From the NCBI GenBank assembly GCA_938041955.1, contig CALISD010000110.1, positions 28,381 to 92,380 on the forward strand: DNA of 64,000 nucleotides. The letters are read 5' to 3'. The position numbers were made by a program, and so were the translations under genes. A model generated the notes under the pieces. That model worked only from the letters and a program-made list of their open reading frames with translations, did no database searches and had not been told where the DNA came from. Source of the stretch: an uncultured Granulosicoccaceae bacterium (GTDB lineage: Bacteria > Pseudomonadota > Gammaproteobacteria > Granulosicoccales > Granulosicoccaceae). Positions 47,180-56,335 of this stretch are shown piece after piece (the first letter of the stretch is position 1; each line of letters opens with the position of its first letter).

Positions 47180-50100
47180 ATGAACGCAGCACTCAAACCC
47201 TACAGCCTCGCCGACCGCTATCAGCAAACACACGGCCGTGTGTATATGACGGGCACACAAGCCATTGTACGTATAGCACTCAATCAGGCACGACGAGACA
47301 AGCAGGCTGGTGTAAATACCGGCGGATTTATCTCCGGTTATCGCGGCTCGCCACTTGGTAGCGTTGACCTTGAACTGTGGCGTGAAAAATCCCTGATCGC
47401 TAAAGCCGGCATTGAGTTTCTTCCTGCAGTCAACGAAGACCTCGCCGCGACCGCTATCCTCGGCAGCCAGCAGGTCGAAAACAATCCCGCAAAAACGGTA
47501 GAGGGCGTGTTCGGGCTTTGGTACGGTAAAGGACCGGGTGTTGACCGTAGCGGTGATGCGCTTAAACACGGCAATGCGTACGGTTCCTCGCCCACTGGTG
47601 GCGTGTTAGTCGTAGCTGGTGATGATCACGGCTGTGTGTCTTCCTCTATGCCACATCAATCTGATGTCGCCTTCATGGCCTGGTTTATGCCAACGCTGAA
47701 CCCTGCAACAGTGGCTGAGTATTTAGAGTTTGGTGAATATGGTTACGCACTGTCTCGCTTTTCTGGTATGTGGGTCGGTTTCAAAGCCATTTCAGAAACG
47801 GTAGAAAGCGCCGCGTCTTTCGATTTACAACCACCACGCGAATTTGTTACTCCACACTTTGATATGCCACCGGATGGCTTGCACTACCGATGGCCTGACC
47901 TGCCCGGCCCGCAAATAGAAGAACGCCTGGTCGCAAAAAAGAACGCTGTCTTCGCCTTTGCAGAAGCCAATCCAATTGATAAGCACATCTACAACATTCC
48001 AGATGCACCGTTTGGCATAGTTACTACAGGTAAAGCGCATCTCGATTTAATGGAAGCACTACGGCTGCTTGGCATAGACCGCAACATGTGTCGGGTGCTG
48101 GGCATTGATATCTATAAAGTCGGCATGGTCTGGCCACTGGCACGAACCGCGGCCCTGGACTTTGTCCGTGGCAAACGCGAAGTGCTGGTTGTAGAAGAGA
48201 AACGCGGCATTATCGAAAGCCAGTTTAAAGAATACTTTTACGACTGGCCGGGGGACAAACCCGAACTAATGGTCGGTAAACGCGATGAACAAGGCGCGCC
48301 ACTGGTACCGTGGACCGGTGAACTTTCACCGCGAATATTACTTCCAATCATCGCCAAACGGCTACAGCATTTTTACCCGGAACATAATTTCGTTGCCAGC
48401 GCAGAACAAATTCTTGGCAAGCAAAAAACACTAATCAGCGTCGAAGGCGCAACTAGAACACCGTACTTTTGTTCCGGCTGTCCACACAACACATCCACCA
48501 AAGTACCTGAAGGCTCACAAGCGCTAGCAGGCATTGGCTGTCACTTTATGGCCAGCTGGATGGACCGCGAAACCACCTCACTTATACAGATGGGTGGGGA
48601 AGGCGTTAACTGGGCAGCATCATCACTGTTCACCGGTAAGAACCACATCTTTCAAAATCTGGGTGAAGGCACCTGGTATCACTCAGGCTCTATGGCCATC
48701 AGACAAGCCATTGCGGCCAAAGCGAACATCACCTACAAAATTCTTTATAACGATGCGGTGGCGATGACCGGCGGGCAGCCTGTCGACGGACCGGTATCAG
48801 TACAAGCCATTGCTGCCTCTGTACATGCAGAAGGGGTAAGACGCCTGGCCCTGGTATCAGATGACATAGAAAAATTCAAACATTCAGAATTCCCCGCCGG
48901 ATGCAGTTTCCATGACCGATCAGAACTTGATGCACTGCAGAAAGAACTTCGTGAAGTAGAAGGGGTTTCTGTACTTATCTATGAGCAAACCTGCGCCACA
49001 GAAAAACGCCGCCGACGAAAACGCGGCACACTCCCTATGCCTGATGAGACAGTAGTCATCAACGAACTGGTGTGTGAAGGCTGCGGTGATTGCTCAGTAG
49101 AATCAAATTGCTTAAGCGTTGAGCCGATAGACACACCGTTCGGTAAAAAGCGACGCATCAACCAATCTGCCTGCAACAAAGACTTTTCCTGCCTCAATGG
49201 GTTTTGTCCGAGCTTTATCACGGTAAAAGGCAAACTGCGTAAAAACGCCGCTGAAAATATTGACCTTAGCGCCTATGAGTTACCAGACCCGCAGCTACCG
49301 TTACTGGATAAGCCGTTTGATCTATTGATCACCGGCGTCGGTGGTACCGGTGTCATCACAGTCGCTGCGCTAATCTCGATGGCAGCACACCTTGAAGGTA
49401 AAGGCGTATCAGTACTCGACTTTACCGGCTTTGCACAAAAGTTTGGCCCGGTCTTAAGCTACGTAAGACTGGGCCAGAACCCGGAAGCTTTGCATCAGGT
49501 GCGTATTGACCAACAATCTGCAGATGCCCTGATAGGTTGTGACGTGGTTGTTTCGTCTTCCCCGAAGGCATCAGGCAGCTACCGTCAGGGCATGCAGTCG
49601 GTGATGAATATCGCTTCAATGCCAACCGGGGATGTGGTCAGGCATCGAGATTCAGATTTGAAAATAGATTATCGAGTCACTGAAATAGAACGTGTGACCG
49701 GCCAGACGAGTCTGCCTTGCATCAACGCCAACCAACTATCTGAAAAAATATTTGGCGACACCGTTTTTGCCAATGTCATTATGCTCGGCTTTGCATGGCA
49801 ACACGGTTTAGTGCCATTGTCTGAGCAAGCCCTTATGCAGGCAATTGAATTGAATGCCGTAGCGGTGGATAAAAACTACGAAGCTTTTACCGTTGGTCGG
49901 GTTGCCGCCACTTCACCCACCGCATTTGACCAGTGGCTGGAAACACCGAACAAAGAAACACTCCCAGAGCTGATTGACAATCGCGCTCAATTTTTGACCG
50001 ACTACCAAAACAAGCGCTACGCAGACAAATACCGGAACACAATTGAACATCTCGCAAATCACTGCGATGAATCAATCACCACCGCCGCGGCTAAATCCCT

Positions 50101-50566
50101 TTTTAAACTGATGGCCTATAAAGACGAATACGAAGTCGCCCGATTACATCGACAGTATCAATCAACATTAAATGACCAGTTCGAAGACGGCTATCAGATT
50201 AAATACCACATGGCACCACCGCTGCTGTCCAGCCGCCGCGATGCGCGCGGAAGACCCGTCAAACAATCGTTTGGTCAATGGATGGATAAACCGTTTGGTG
50301 CATTGCAAAAAATGAAATCGCTGCGAGGCACGCCGGCAGACGTATTCGGCTACACCGCTGAACGCCGCATGGAGCGTGAATTGATTGTTTGGTTCAAGTC
50401 GTTGATTGAACAATGCAATAAAAACTGTAATGCCGACACCCACGATATCTGGCTAAAAATCATGCAGGCCCCCATGGACATAAGAGGCTATGGCCCGGTA
50501 AAAGAAGAAGCTGCTGAAAAGGTTCGTATGAATGTCTCACAAATGCTTGGAACCACTGCAGGCTAG
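47180..50566 (+). CDS. Indolepyruvate/arylpyruvate ferredoxin oxidoreductase, fused single-chain type
   Basis: A 1128-residue 2-oxoacid oxidoreductase with alpha, Fe-S and gamma parts in one chain. TPP-binding pyrimidine-type region at the start (GFISGYRGSPLGSVD), TPP-phosphate region GIGCHFMASWMDR (about residues 450-465), two [4Fe-4S] ligand sets starting at about residue 631 (CEGCGDCSVESNC, then CNKDFSCLNGFC), and the gamma domain TGVGGTGVITVAALISMAAH (about 715-735). This family oxidatively decarboxylates indolepyruvate or phenylpyruvate to arylacetyl-CoA. Its place just beyond paaABCDE suggests phenylpyruvate as substrate, feeding phenylacetyl-CoA into the pathway. The electron acceptor and real substrate are untested. 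Confidence 0.9.
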   Translation: MNAALKPYSLADRYQQTHGRVYMTGTQAIVRIALNQARRDKQAGVNTGGFISGYRGSPLGSVDLELWREKSLIAKAGIEFLPAVNEDLAATAILGSQQVENNPAKTVEGVFGLWYGKGPGVDRSGDALKHGNAYGSSPTGGVLVVAGDDHGCVSSSMPHQSDVAFMAWFMPTLNPATVAEYLEFGEYGYALSRFSGMWVGFKAISETVESAASFDLQPPREFVTPHFDMPPDGLHYRWPDLPGPQIEERLVAKKNAVFAFAEANPIDKHIYNIPDAPFGIVTTGKAHLDLMEALRLLGIDRNMCRVLGIDIYKVGMVWPLARTAALDFVRGKREVLVVEEKRGIIESQFKEYFYDWPGDKPELMVGKRDEQGAPLVPWTGELSPRILLPIIAKRLQHFYPEHNFVASAEQILGKQKTLISVEGATRTPYFCSGCPHNTSTKVPEGSQALAGIGCHFMASWMDRETTSLIQMGGEGVNWAASSLFTGKNHIFQNLGEGTWYHSGSMAIRQAIAAKANITYKILYNDAVAMTGGQPVDGPVSVQAIAASVHAEGVRRLALVSDDIEKFKHSEFPAGCSFHDRSELDALQKELREVEGVSVLIYEQTCATEKRRRRKRGTLPMPDETVVINELVCEGCGDCSVESNCLSVEPIDTPFGKKRRINQSACNKDFSCLNGFCPSFITVKGKLRKNAAENIDLSAYELPDPQLPLLDKPFDLLITGVGGTGVITVAALISMAAHLEGKGVSVLDFTGFAQKFGPVLSYVRLGQNPEALHQVRIDQQSADALIGCDVVVSSSPKASGSYRQGMQSVMNIASMPTGDVVRHRDSDLKIDYRVTEIERVTGQTSLPCINANQLSEKIFGDTVFANVIMLGFAWQHGLVPLSEQALMQAIELNAVAVDKNYEAFTVGRVAATSPTAFDQWLETPNKETLPELIDNRAQFLTDYQNKRYADKYRNTIEHLANHCDESITTAAAKSLFKLMAYKDEYEVARLHRQYQSTLNDQFEDGYQIKYHMAPPLLSSRRDARGRPVKQSFGQWMDKPFGALQKMKSLRGTPADVFGYTAERRMERELIVWFKSLIEQCNKNCNADTHDIWLKIMQAPMDIRGYGPVKEEAAEKVRMNVSQMLGTTAG

Positions 50567-50618
50567 TATCACCGCTCTGGACCCACCCACAACCCCGGCG
50601 TGTCGGGTATCACCGAAT

Positions 50619-50636
50619 CCGTAGCGGGGCATAAGC
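50619..50636. repeat. Short shared motif, copy 1 (CCGTAGCGGGGCATAAGC)
   Basis: This 18-bp motif, flanked by GC-rich inverted-repeat arms (CCCCG before, CGGGG within), recurs with two extra bases at 53088-53108. It lies after the oxidoreductase stop and may be part of a REP-like hairpin. Confidence 0.4.
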
Positions 50637-50812
50637 TGAAAGCGCATCCACCGATATGCCACTCTGTGGATAGCATTCAGGCCGGATAAGAATAAACGCG
50701 CGCAACACTGTACTCGAGCAGGGGACTTCCATGCCTCAGGAAACCCGGCGCGTCTGTGAGTGGCAAGCCGTTTCTTGCCGACTTAACTCTTGCTCCAGGA
50801 GCGCACCATACT

Positions 50813-50975
50813 AAGAGCTTGTCCGAGAACTATGATCTACTGCGGTCGCGATATCTTGACCAGCTATTTCGATCCATATCGTTTAAAGAAGAATGACTAT
50901 TCGCCTCTATCGATCGAAATATCTGACGTGAAATCTCACAACCTCGCTACGACCCTAGCTCTCGGACAAGCCCCT
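50813..50975. mobile_element. 163-bp palindromic MITE-like element flanked by CTAA
   Basis: Terminal inverted repeats 50815-50832 and 50956-50973 match at 16 of 18 positions (GAGCTTGTCCGAGA... / ...TCTCGGACAAGCCC). CTAA directly flanks both ends (50811-50814 and 50974-50977), like the YTAR duplications of IS5-family elements. The two halves are similar inside as well (around ATTTCGATC), so the whole element is an imperfect palindrome. A frame at 50790-51041 that crosses it is judged spurious. Confidence 0.7.
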
Positions 50976-50977
50976 AA

Positions 50978-51020
50978 TGTATTTGAGCACGTACGACGAC
51001 ACTCATGGATACGGCAAGTG
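50978..51020 (-). repeat. Half copy of dispersed repeat family A, copy 3
   Basis: On the minus strand this 43-nt stretch matches the left half of copy 2 at 36 of 43 positions (CACTTGCCGTATCCATGAG..., GTGCTCAAATACA). It abuts the palindromic element at 50813-50975, suggesting nested or successive insertion. Confidence 0.65.
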
Positions 51021-51312
51021 AACTTACAAACAACAAATTGATTCCGTGGCAGGCATTGTTACTATCGCCCTGTATAGAGGCTTAGTGGCGTATTTCCGGA
51101 GCTACAGTCAGCGCACAATAGCGCGCCATCACAGCATCTGATCCGTCAAAGGCAGCTGAGCCAGCGGCTTGCTGTTTAAATCGGTGTAGACACGCCTTTC
51201 AAAGCCAATCAACCATCTATTGGCTGTCACCTGAAAAAAACAGCACGCAACTGGTTCTCGAATCGATCGGGATAGGTATACTGGTGGTACGTTTACTTTG
51301 TGGTGCAACCTC

Positions 51313-52470
51313 ATGCCAGTCATCACCTGCATAGAAGATTTTAAACCTATCTACAAACGCCGTGTACCGCGTATGTTTTACGACTATGCAGAATCCGGTA
51401 GCTGGACAGGACAAACCTTTCGCGAAAACACCAGCGACTTTGAAAAGATTTATCTGCGCCAACGAGTCGCGGTTGATATGTCAGGTCGCTCCACCGAAAC
51501 TCAAATGATCGGTGAAAACGTCGCGATGCCAGTGGCACTCGCACCGGTCGGTATGACCGGCATGCAGAGTGCTAACGGTGAGATCAAAGCCGCACGAGCG
51601 GCAGAAAAATTCGGTGTGCCTTTCGTTCTATCCACTATGTCGATCAACTCGATTGAAGAAGTCGCTGCAGCCACCACCAAACCATTCTGGTTTCAACTCT
51701 ACACCATGACCGATCAAGACTATCTAAGCCGCCTGATCCAGAGAGCCAAAGACGCCAACTGCTCTGCACTGGTGATCACACTGGATTTGCAAATCGTCGG
51801 GCAGCGCCACAAAGATTTAAAAAACGGCTTATCAGCCCCACCCAAACTGACGCCCTCCACCATAGCCAACCTAATGACCAAATGGCGCTGGGGCATTGAA
51901 ATGCTCGGCGCTAAAAGACGCAACCTTGGAAATATAGTCGGCCATGTGGATAGTGACCCTTCACAGATGATGCAGTGGATCGGTGAACAGTTTGATCTGT
52001 CACTCGACTGGGACAAAGTCGCAAGAATCAAAGAAGAATGGGGCGGTAAAGTCATTCTGAAAGGCATTATTGATGTCGAAGACGCAAAGATCGCAGCACA
52101 GGTAGGTGCTGACGCGATCATCGTGTCCAACCACGGCGGCAGACAACTTGACGGGGCGCTTAGTTCTATCCGCGCCCTGCCTTCCATACTCGATGCAGTG
52201 GGTAGTCAAATGGAAGTCCATCTCGATAGTGGCATCCGCTCGGGCCAAGATGTGCTTAAAGCCATTGCCATGGGCGCCACAGGCACCTACATAGGCCGCG
52301 CCTTCACCTACGGACTCGGCGCGATGGGTGAAGCAGGTGTTACCCGATGCCTTGAGATTATCCATAAGGAACTGGATATTTCTATGGCGCTATGTGGCAG
52401 ACGCAATATCGACTCACTCGGCAGAGATATCCTGCTGATACCAGAAAATTTTGAAGGCACCTGGCAGTGA
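51313..52470 (+). CDS. lldD: FMN-dependent alpha-hydroxyacid oxidase/dehydrogenase (LldD-like)
   Basis: A 385-residue flavoenzyme; ATG 51313 gives the usual start MPVITCIEDFKPI, with RRVPRMFYDYAESGSWTG following (a TTG at 51298 is less likely). Active-site His and Arg are in SNHGGRQLDGA, and QLYTMTDQDYLSRLIQRAK lies on the FMN face. It follows the L-lactate dehydrogenase/2-hydroxyacid oxidase family by recall. Substrate may be lactate, glycolate or mandelate-like acids; near paa genes, an aryl-2-hydroxyacid is possible but only inferred. A long repeat-filled gap precedes it. Confidence 0.85.
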   Translation: MPVITCIEDFKPIYKRRVPRMFYDYAESGSWTGQTFRENTSDFEKIYLRQRVAVDMSGRSTETQMIGENVAMPVALAPVGMTGMQSANGEIKAARAAEKFGVPFVLSTMSINSIEEVAAATTKPFWFQLYTMTDQDYLSRLIQRAKDANCSALVITLDLQIVGQRHKDLKNGLSAPPKLTPSTIANLMTKWRWGIEMLGAKRRNLGNIVGHVDSDPSQMMQWIGEQFDLSLDWDKVARIKEEWGGKVILKGIIDVEDAKIAAQVGADAIIVSNHGGRQLDGALSSIRALPSILDAVGSQMEVHLDSGIRSGQDVLKAIAMGATGTYIGRAFTYGLGAMGEAGVTRCLEIIHKELDISMALCGRRNIDSLGRDILLIPENFEGTWQ

Positions 52471-52502
52471 ACGTTAGAGCAGCCTGAAGCATAGAGAGGA
52501 TT

Positions 52503-53066
52503 ATGAATAGTCTCGAACAGGTAGATTGGAGCAAGATTCCACCACCAATAGATGACGGAGCCTGTGATCACCTGACAGGAACATCACTTCCCTCTACACC
52601 ACTAACGGCAACCGATGGGAGCACTGTTGATGTAAGCAAATTAACCGGTCGCAGTGTTATTTACGCCTACCCGATGACAGGCCGCCCGGATGTCCCACTA
52701 CCAGACGGCTGGGACATGATCCCGGGTGCTCGCGGGTGCACTCCACAATCATGCGCTTTTCGTGATCATATGACAGAGCTAACAAGTTTGGGCGTTGACC
52801 ATCTGTTTGGCCTCTCTACTCAAGACAATCAGTATCAGATTGAAGCCGCCGCAAGACTACACCTGCCCTATCTATTGCTATCAGACGCAGACCTTCAATT
52901 TACCGGCGCACTGCAGCTACCGACCATGCGTGTTGGTGACAACACCTTACTCAAACGACTGACCCTGATTGTTGAAGAGGGCGTGATCAACAAGGTTTTC
53001 TATCCTGTATTCCCCCCTGATAAAAATGTTAGCGATGTCATTAACCACCTCAGCACGCTCACCTAA
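52503..53066 (+). CDS. Peroxiredoxin, PrxQ/BCP-like
   Basis: A 187-residue thioredoxin-fold protein. IIPGARGCTPQSCAFRD has Cys79 (probable peroxidatic) and Cys84 (probable resolving), the spacing of the BCP/PrxQ group. FGLSTQDNQYQIEAAARLHLPYLLLSDADL follows. It likely reduces hydrogen peroxide or organic peroxides in the cytoplasm. It starts 32 nt after the flavin oxidase, which would produce peroxide if it uses oxygen, so the pairing makes sense. Confidence 0.87.
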   Translation: MNSLEQVDWSKIPPPIDDGACDHLTGTSLPSTPLTATDGSTVDVSKLTGRSVIYAYPMTGRPDVPLPDGWDMIPGARGCTPQSCAFRDHMTELTSLGVDHLFGLSTQDNQYQIEAAARLHLPYLLLSDADLQFTGALQLPTMRVGDNTLLKRLTLIVEEGVINKVFYPVFPPDKNVSDVINHLSTLT

Positions 53067-53073
53067 ACCCTAT

Positions 53074-53108
53074 GCCCCAGCGACAAACCGTAGTGGGGAG
53101 GCATAAGC
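53074..53108. repeat. Hairpin with shared motif, copy 2 (CCGTAG...GGGGAGGCATAAGC)
   Basis: TATGCCCC (53071-53078) can pair with the TGGGGAGGCATA arm (53093-53104), a hairpin just after the peroxiredoxin stop (53066). The 53088-53108 part recurs at 50619-50636. Probably REP-like and possibly a transcript end. Confidence 0.4.
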
Positions 53109-53195
53109 GCCAGGCCACCCAGCAACATACTGAATAATTTATCAGTGCTGAATTAAATTCCATACGTAAACCACTGAACGACAACTAAAGGAATC

Positions 53196-54620
53196 ATGAT
53201 CATGACTGACAATCACTCAACTGATGCACTGTGGCAATTACCCGCAACCGAGCTTGCCCGGCTTATCAAGTCTAAAAGTGTCAGTGCAGTTGAAGTCACG
53301 CAGTCAGTGCTTTCACGTCTCGATCAAGTCAATCCCTCTATTAACGCGGTAGTCACAGAAATGCCAGACGAGGCATTGACAATGGCAGCGTCTGTCGACG
53401 AGCTAGTGGCCAAAGGCGAAACAGTCGGCCCATTGGCAGGCATACCAGTGACCATAAAAATGAATGTCGACCAGATTGGCCATGCAAATACCAACGGACT
53501 CAAAATACTAAAAGACAATGTTACTGATCAAGATAACGCCGTCGTCAGCAACTTAAGAAAGGCAGGTGCGATATTTGTGGGCCGTACCAATACACCCGCC
53601 TTCTCTATGCGCTGGTTTACACGCAACACTGTTCATGGCCATACCCGTAATCCGGTAAACCCGGAACTCACTCCGGGCGGATCATCCGGTGGAGCGGCAG
53701 CGGCGGTAGCGGCCGGCATCGGCCCCATCGCACTGGGCAGTGATATCGCAGGCTCAATACGCTACCCGGCGTACGCCTGCGGCATTCATGGTATCCGACC
53801 CAGCCTTGGTCGCGTGCCGTCGCTAAACCCGTGCGCTGCAGACCGGCACATCGGCGCGCAAATCACTGCGGTGCAAGGGCCATTAGCGCGCACTATTGAT
53901 GATCTTGAACTGGCACTACATGCCATGGCTGCCAGAGACATACGCGATCCATGGTGGACACCGGCGCCACTTGCGTTTGACGGTTTCGAAAAGAAGGTCG
54001 CCCTGTGCGTTAACCCGGATGGGCTGGATACAGAAAAAGCAGTCGAAGCCGCACTTCGAGAAAGCGCAGACAAACTGAAAGACGCAGGCTGGACCGTCAC
54101 AGAAACTCCTTGCCCCCCCTTGCGCAAACCCGCAGAGATGCAAATTTTGCTTTGGATGTCAGAGATGCGTCGAAATGGAACAGCCCTGGTGGCTGAGGAA
54201 AACGACCCTGATGCGAATTTTGTATTCAATGAATTTCAACAGCGCAACCCGGCACCTGACCTGGACGGCTTCCTTGATCTGCTGCAAGCGCGGGCAGGCT
54301 TTGTACGCGAGTGGATGGAGTTTATGGATGATTATCCCGCTGTGCTAATCCCTTCCTCTGCCACCCTGCCCTTCAAAGACAATATGGATGTTGATTCCGC
54401 CGAGTCCTTCGCGCACGTTCTGGAAGCGCAGATGACACAAATTGGTTTACCGTTTATGGGCATACCGGGAATTTCTGTCGCCACCGGCATAGTCGGTCGG
54501 TCACCTGTCGGGGTTCAACTGGTGGCGAGCCGCTATAGAGAAGATATTTTATTCGCCGCTGGAAGAGATATCGAAAAACGTAGTGCGCCAGTTAGACCAG
54601 CAACACCAGCATATAATTAG
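53196..54620 (+). CDS. Amidase-signature family amidase
   Basis: A 474-residue amidase. The catalytic triad is Lys88 in PVTIKMN, cis-Ser at residues 163-164 in TPGGSSGGAAAAVAAG, and nucleophile Ser187 in SDIAGSIRYPA. DQIGHANTNGLKILKDN, NTPAFSMRW and IGLPFMGIPGISV are typical too. It hydrolyses amides or nitrile-derived substrates; the substrate is unknown. Start at 53196 (AGGA four bases before) or at the second Met, 53202. It precedes an SMP-30 gene on the same strand. Confidence 0.87.
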   Translation: MIMTDNHSTDALWQLPATELARLIKSKSVSAVEVTQSVLSRLDQVNPSINAVVTEMPDEALTMAASVDELVAKGETVGPLAGIPVTIKMNVDQIGHANTNGLKILKDNVTDQDNAVVSNLRKAGAIFVGRTNTPAFSMRWFTRNTVHGHTRNPVNPELTPGGSSGGAAAAVAAGIGPIALGSDIAGSIRYPAYACGIHGIRPSLGRVPSLNPCAADRHIGAQITAVQGPLARTIDDLELALHAMAARDIRDPWWTPAPLAFDGFEKKVALCVNPDGLDTEKAVEAALRESADKLKDAGWTVTETPCPPLRKPAEMQILLWMSEMRRNGTALVAEENDPDANFVFNEFQQRNPAPDLDGFLDLLQARAGFVREWMEFMDDYPAVLIPSSATLPFKDNMDVDSAESFAHVLEAQMTQIGLPFMGIPGISVATGIVGRSPVGVQLVASRYREDILFAAGRDIEKRSAPVRPATPAYN

Positions 54621-54785
54621 CATCGAATCGCGGAGAATAGCCAATCCTGGAGCAGACAGAACCTCCTGCAGCACTATGCCAATCAACCAAACAACTATGC
54701 GACTACCATAGAGAAATCATCACAGGGTGGCACTCTCCATTCACTAATGGGTATCATAAAAAGCACAGGTGATTAGGAGAGGACA

Positions 54786-55745
54786 TTGACACTAAACCAA
54801 GAACACACTGACTGGAAACCAAGCCAACGCTATCCCGATCCGCGGGTTGTGGCAATAGACCCGGAATTCAGCAAGCTGATTTTGCCGCTGGCAAAAGTTG
54901 AACGACTGGCGACAGGGTACAGATGGTGCGAAGGTCCAGTGTGGTTCGGTGACACCCGTCAACTGGTATGGAGCGATGTGCCAGGCAACTGTATGTACAA
55001 GTGGGACGAACAGAGTGGCGCTGCTTCAGTTTTTCGCCAACCCTCGAGTAATGGTAACGGCAATACCCGCGACCGTCAGGGAAGACTGCTCACCTGCGAG
55101 CATCTCAACCGCCGTGTGGTGCGTACTGAATATGATGGCACCCTAACTGTGATTGCTGATGCCTATAGTGGCAAACGTTTGAATTCACCCAACGACATCG
55201 TTTGCAAATCCGACGGGTCCATCTGGTTTACCGATCCAGTGTTCGGCATTCTCGGCAACTATGAAGGTCAAGTAGCAGAACCTGAACTGCCCACCCACGT
55301 CTACCGCGCCGATGTTGACGGTACCCTTAGCATCGTCGCTGAGGGCATCAACCAACCGAATGGTCTGGCTTTTTCAGCCGATGAATCAATACTGTATATC
55401 GTGGAATCTCGCAGTTCTCCGCGCAATATACTGGCCTACGATGTCAGTAAAAATAATACACTCGATAATAAAAAAATTCTGATAGACGCTGGTCCCGACG
55501 GAACACCTGACGGTTTTCGTGTAGACACACACGGCAATCTCTGGTGCGGCTGGGGCATGGGACAAGACGGGCTTGACGGCGTGCACATTTTCAACAGCAA
55601 TGGAAAACTTATCGGAAGAATTGATCTGCCAGAGCGCTGTGCCAATGTGTGCTTTGGAGGCTTACATCGCAACCGTCTTTTCATGGCTGCCAGTACATCG
55701 GTGTATTCGCTGTTTGTTAATACTCAGGGCGTCAGTGGCGGGTGA
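54786..55745 (+). CDS. SMP-30/gluconolactonase family protein
   Basis: A 319-residue beta-propeller lactonase, from TTG at 54786 with a strong ribosome site (AGGAGAGG). Metal-site residues are visible in RWCEGPVWFGD (Glu), SPNDIVCKSDGSIWFTDP (Asn/Asp) and GTPDGFRVDTHGNLWCGWG (Asp). SNGNGNTRDRQGRLLTCEH is typical of the gluconolactonase branch. It likely opens a sugar lactone or similar ester. The stop overlaps the next GTG. Confidence 0.87.
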   Translation: MTLNQEHTDWKPSQRYPDPRVVAIDPEFSKLILPLAKVERLATGYRWCEGPVWFGDTRQLVWSDVPGNCMYKWDEQSGAASVFRQPSSNGNGNTRDRQGRLLTCEHLNRRVVRTEYDGTLTVIADAYSGKRLNSPNDIVCKSDGSIWFTDPVFGILGNYEGQVAEPELPTHVYRADVDGTLSIVAEGINQPNGLAFSADESILYIVESRSSPRNILAYDVSKNNTLDNKKILIDAGPDGTPDGFRVDTHGNLWCGWGMGQDGLDGVHIFNSNGKLIGRIDLPERCANVCFGGLHRNRLFMAASTSVYSLFVNTQGVSGG

Positions 55746-56074
55746 GCGAATCCATTTTAGAGTTAACTTCTCTTGCAGATGAACTTGAATCGTATATCAG
55801 GGTTGTCATTCCCGGGTCTAAGACAGTAAATAAATATGGCGGCACACTATTTACACTAAAGCCAGAAGAGAAAGAGGCTCAGTTCTGCGGAGTCTTTATG
55901 TACAAGAAGCATGTTCAGATATCTTTCAGCAACGGTGTAGATCTTAAAGATCCACGCAATCAATTATTGGGCTCCGGTAAGCGCCGTCGCCATTTGAATT
56001 TCTCATCATCAAAAGATATTGATTTCACAGAGCTTGAAAAACTATTAAAACAAGCTTCAAGACTATCGGCATGA
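55742..56074 (+). CDS. DUF1801-like small protein
   Basis: A 110-residue protein from a GTG that overlaps the upstream stop (GTGA). LADELESYIRVVIPGSKTVNKYGGTLFTLKP and FCGVFMYKKHVQISFSNGVDLKDPRNQLLGSGKRRRHL fit the DUF1801/YdhG-like fold, whose members have been proposed to act in iron handling; the function is not settled. Translational coupling to the lactonase gene suggests a shared transcript. Confidence 0.72.
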   Translation: MSESILELTSLADELESYIRVVIPGSKTVNKYGGTLFTLKPEEKEAQFCGVFMYKKHVQISFSNGVDLKDPRNQLLGSGKRRRHLNFSSSKDIDFTELEKLLKQASRLSA

Positions 56075-56335
56075 CAGAGACACCACATAAACTGTTTGTC
56101 TGGCTCGATTACCGTTTCCATGATGCCGAAATGCGTGTAGCTCTGAGGCACATATAGATCATTTTCAAAGGAGAAAATTAATCAAACTCGTATCATAGTG
56201 CAACTTCAACTTTACAGATAATAGTACTTCGGTGATTTTCAGATTCAATCATAAGGAAATTGATCTAAAGATCAGGTATTTTACGATACTCGCACTGAAC
56301 AACGTAGTACGTGCCCACTGTAGTAGGATGTAACG

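Noticed and set aside
50790..51041. 83-codon plus-strand frame
   Set aside because: It runs across the palindromic element and a repeat A half copy, has no ribosome site, and its product resembles no protein.
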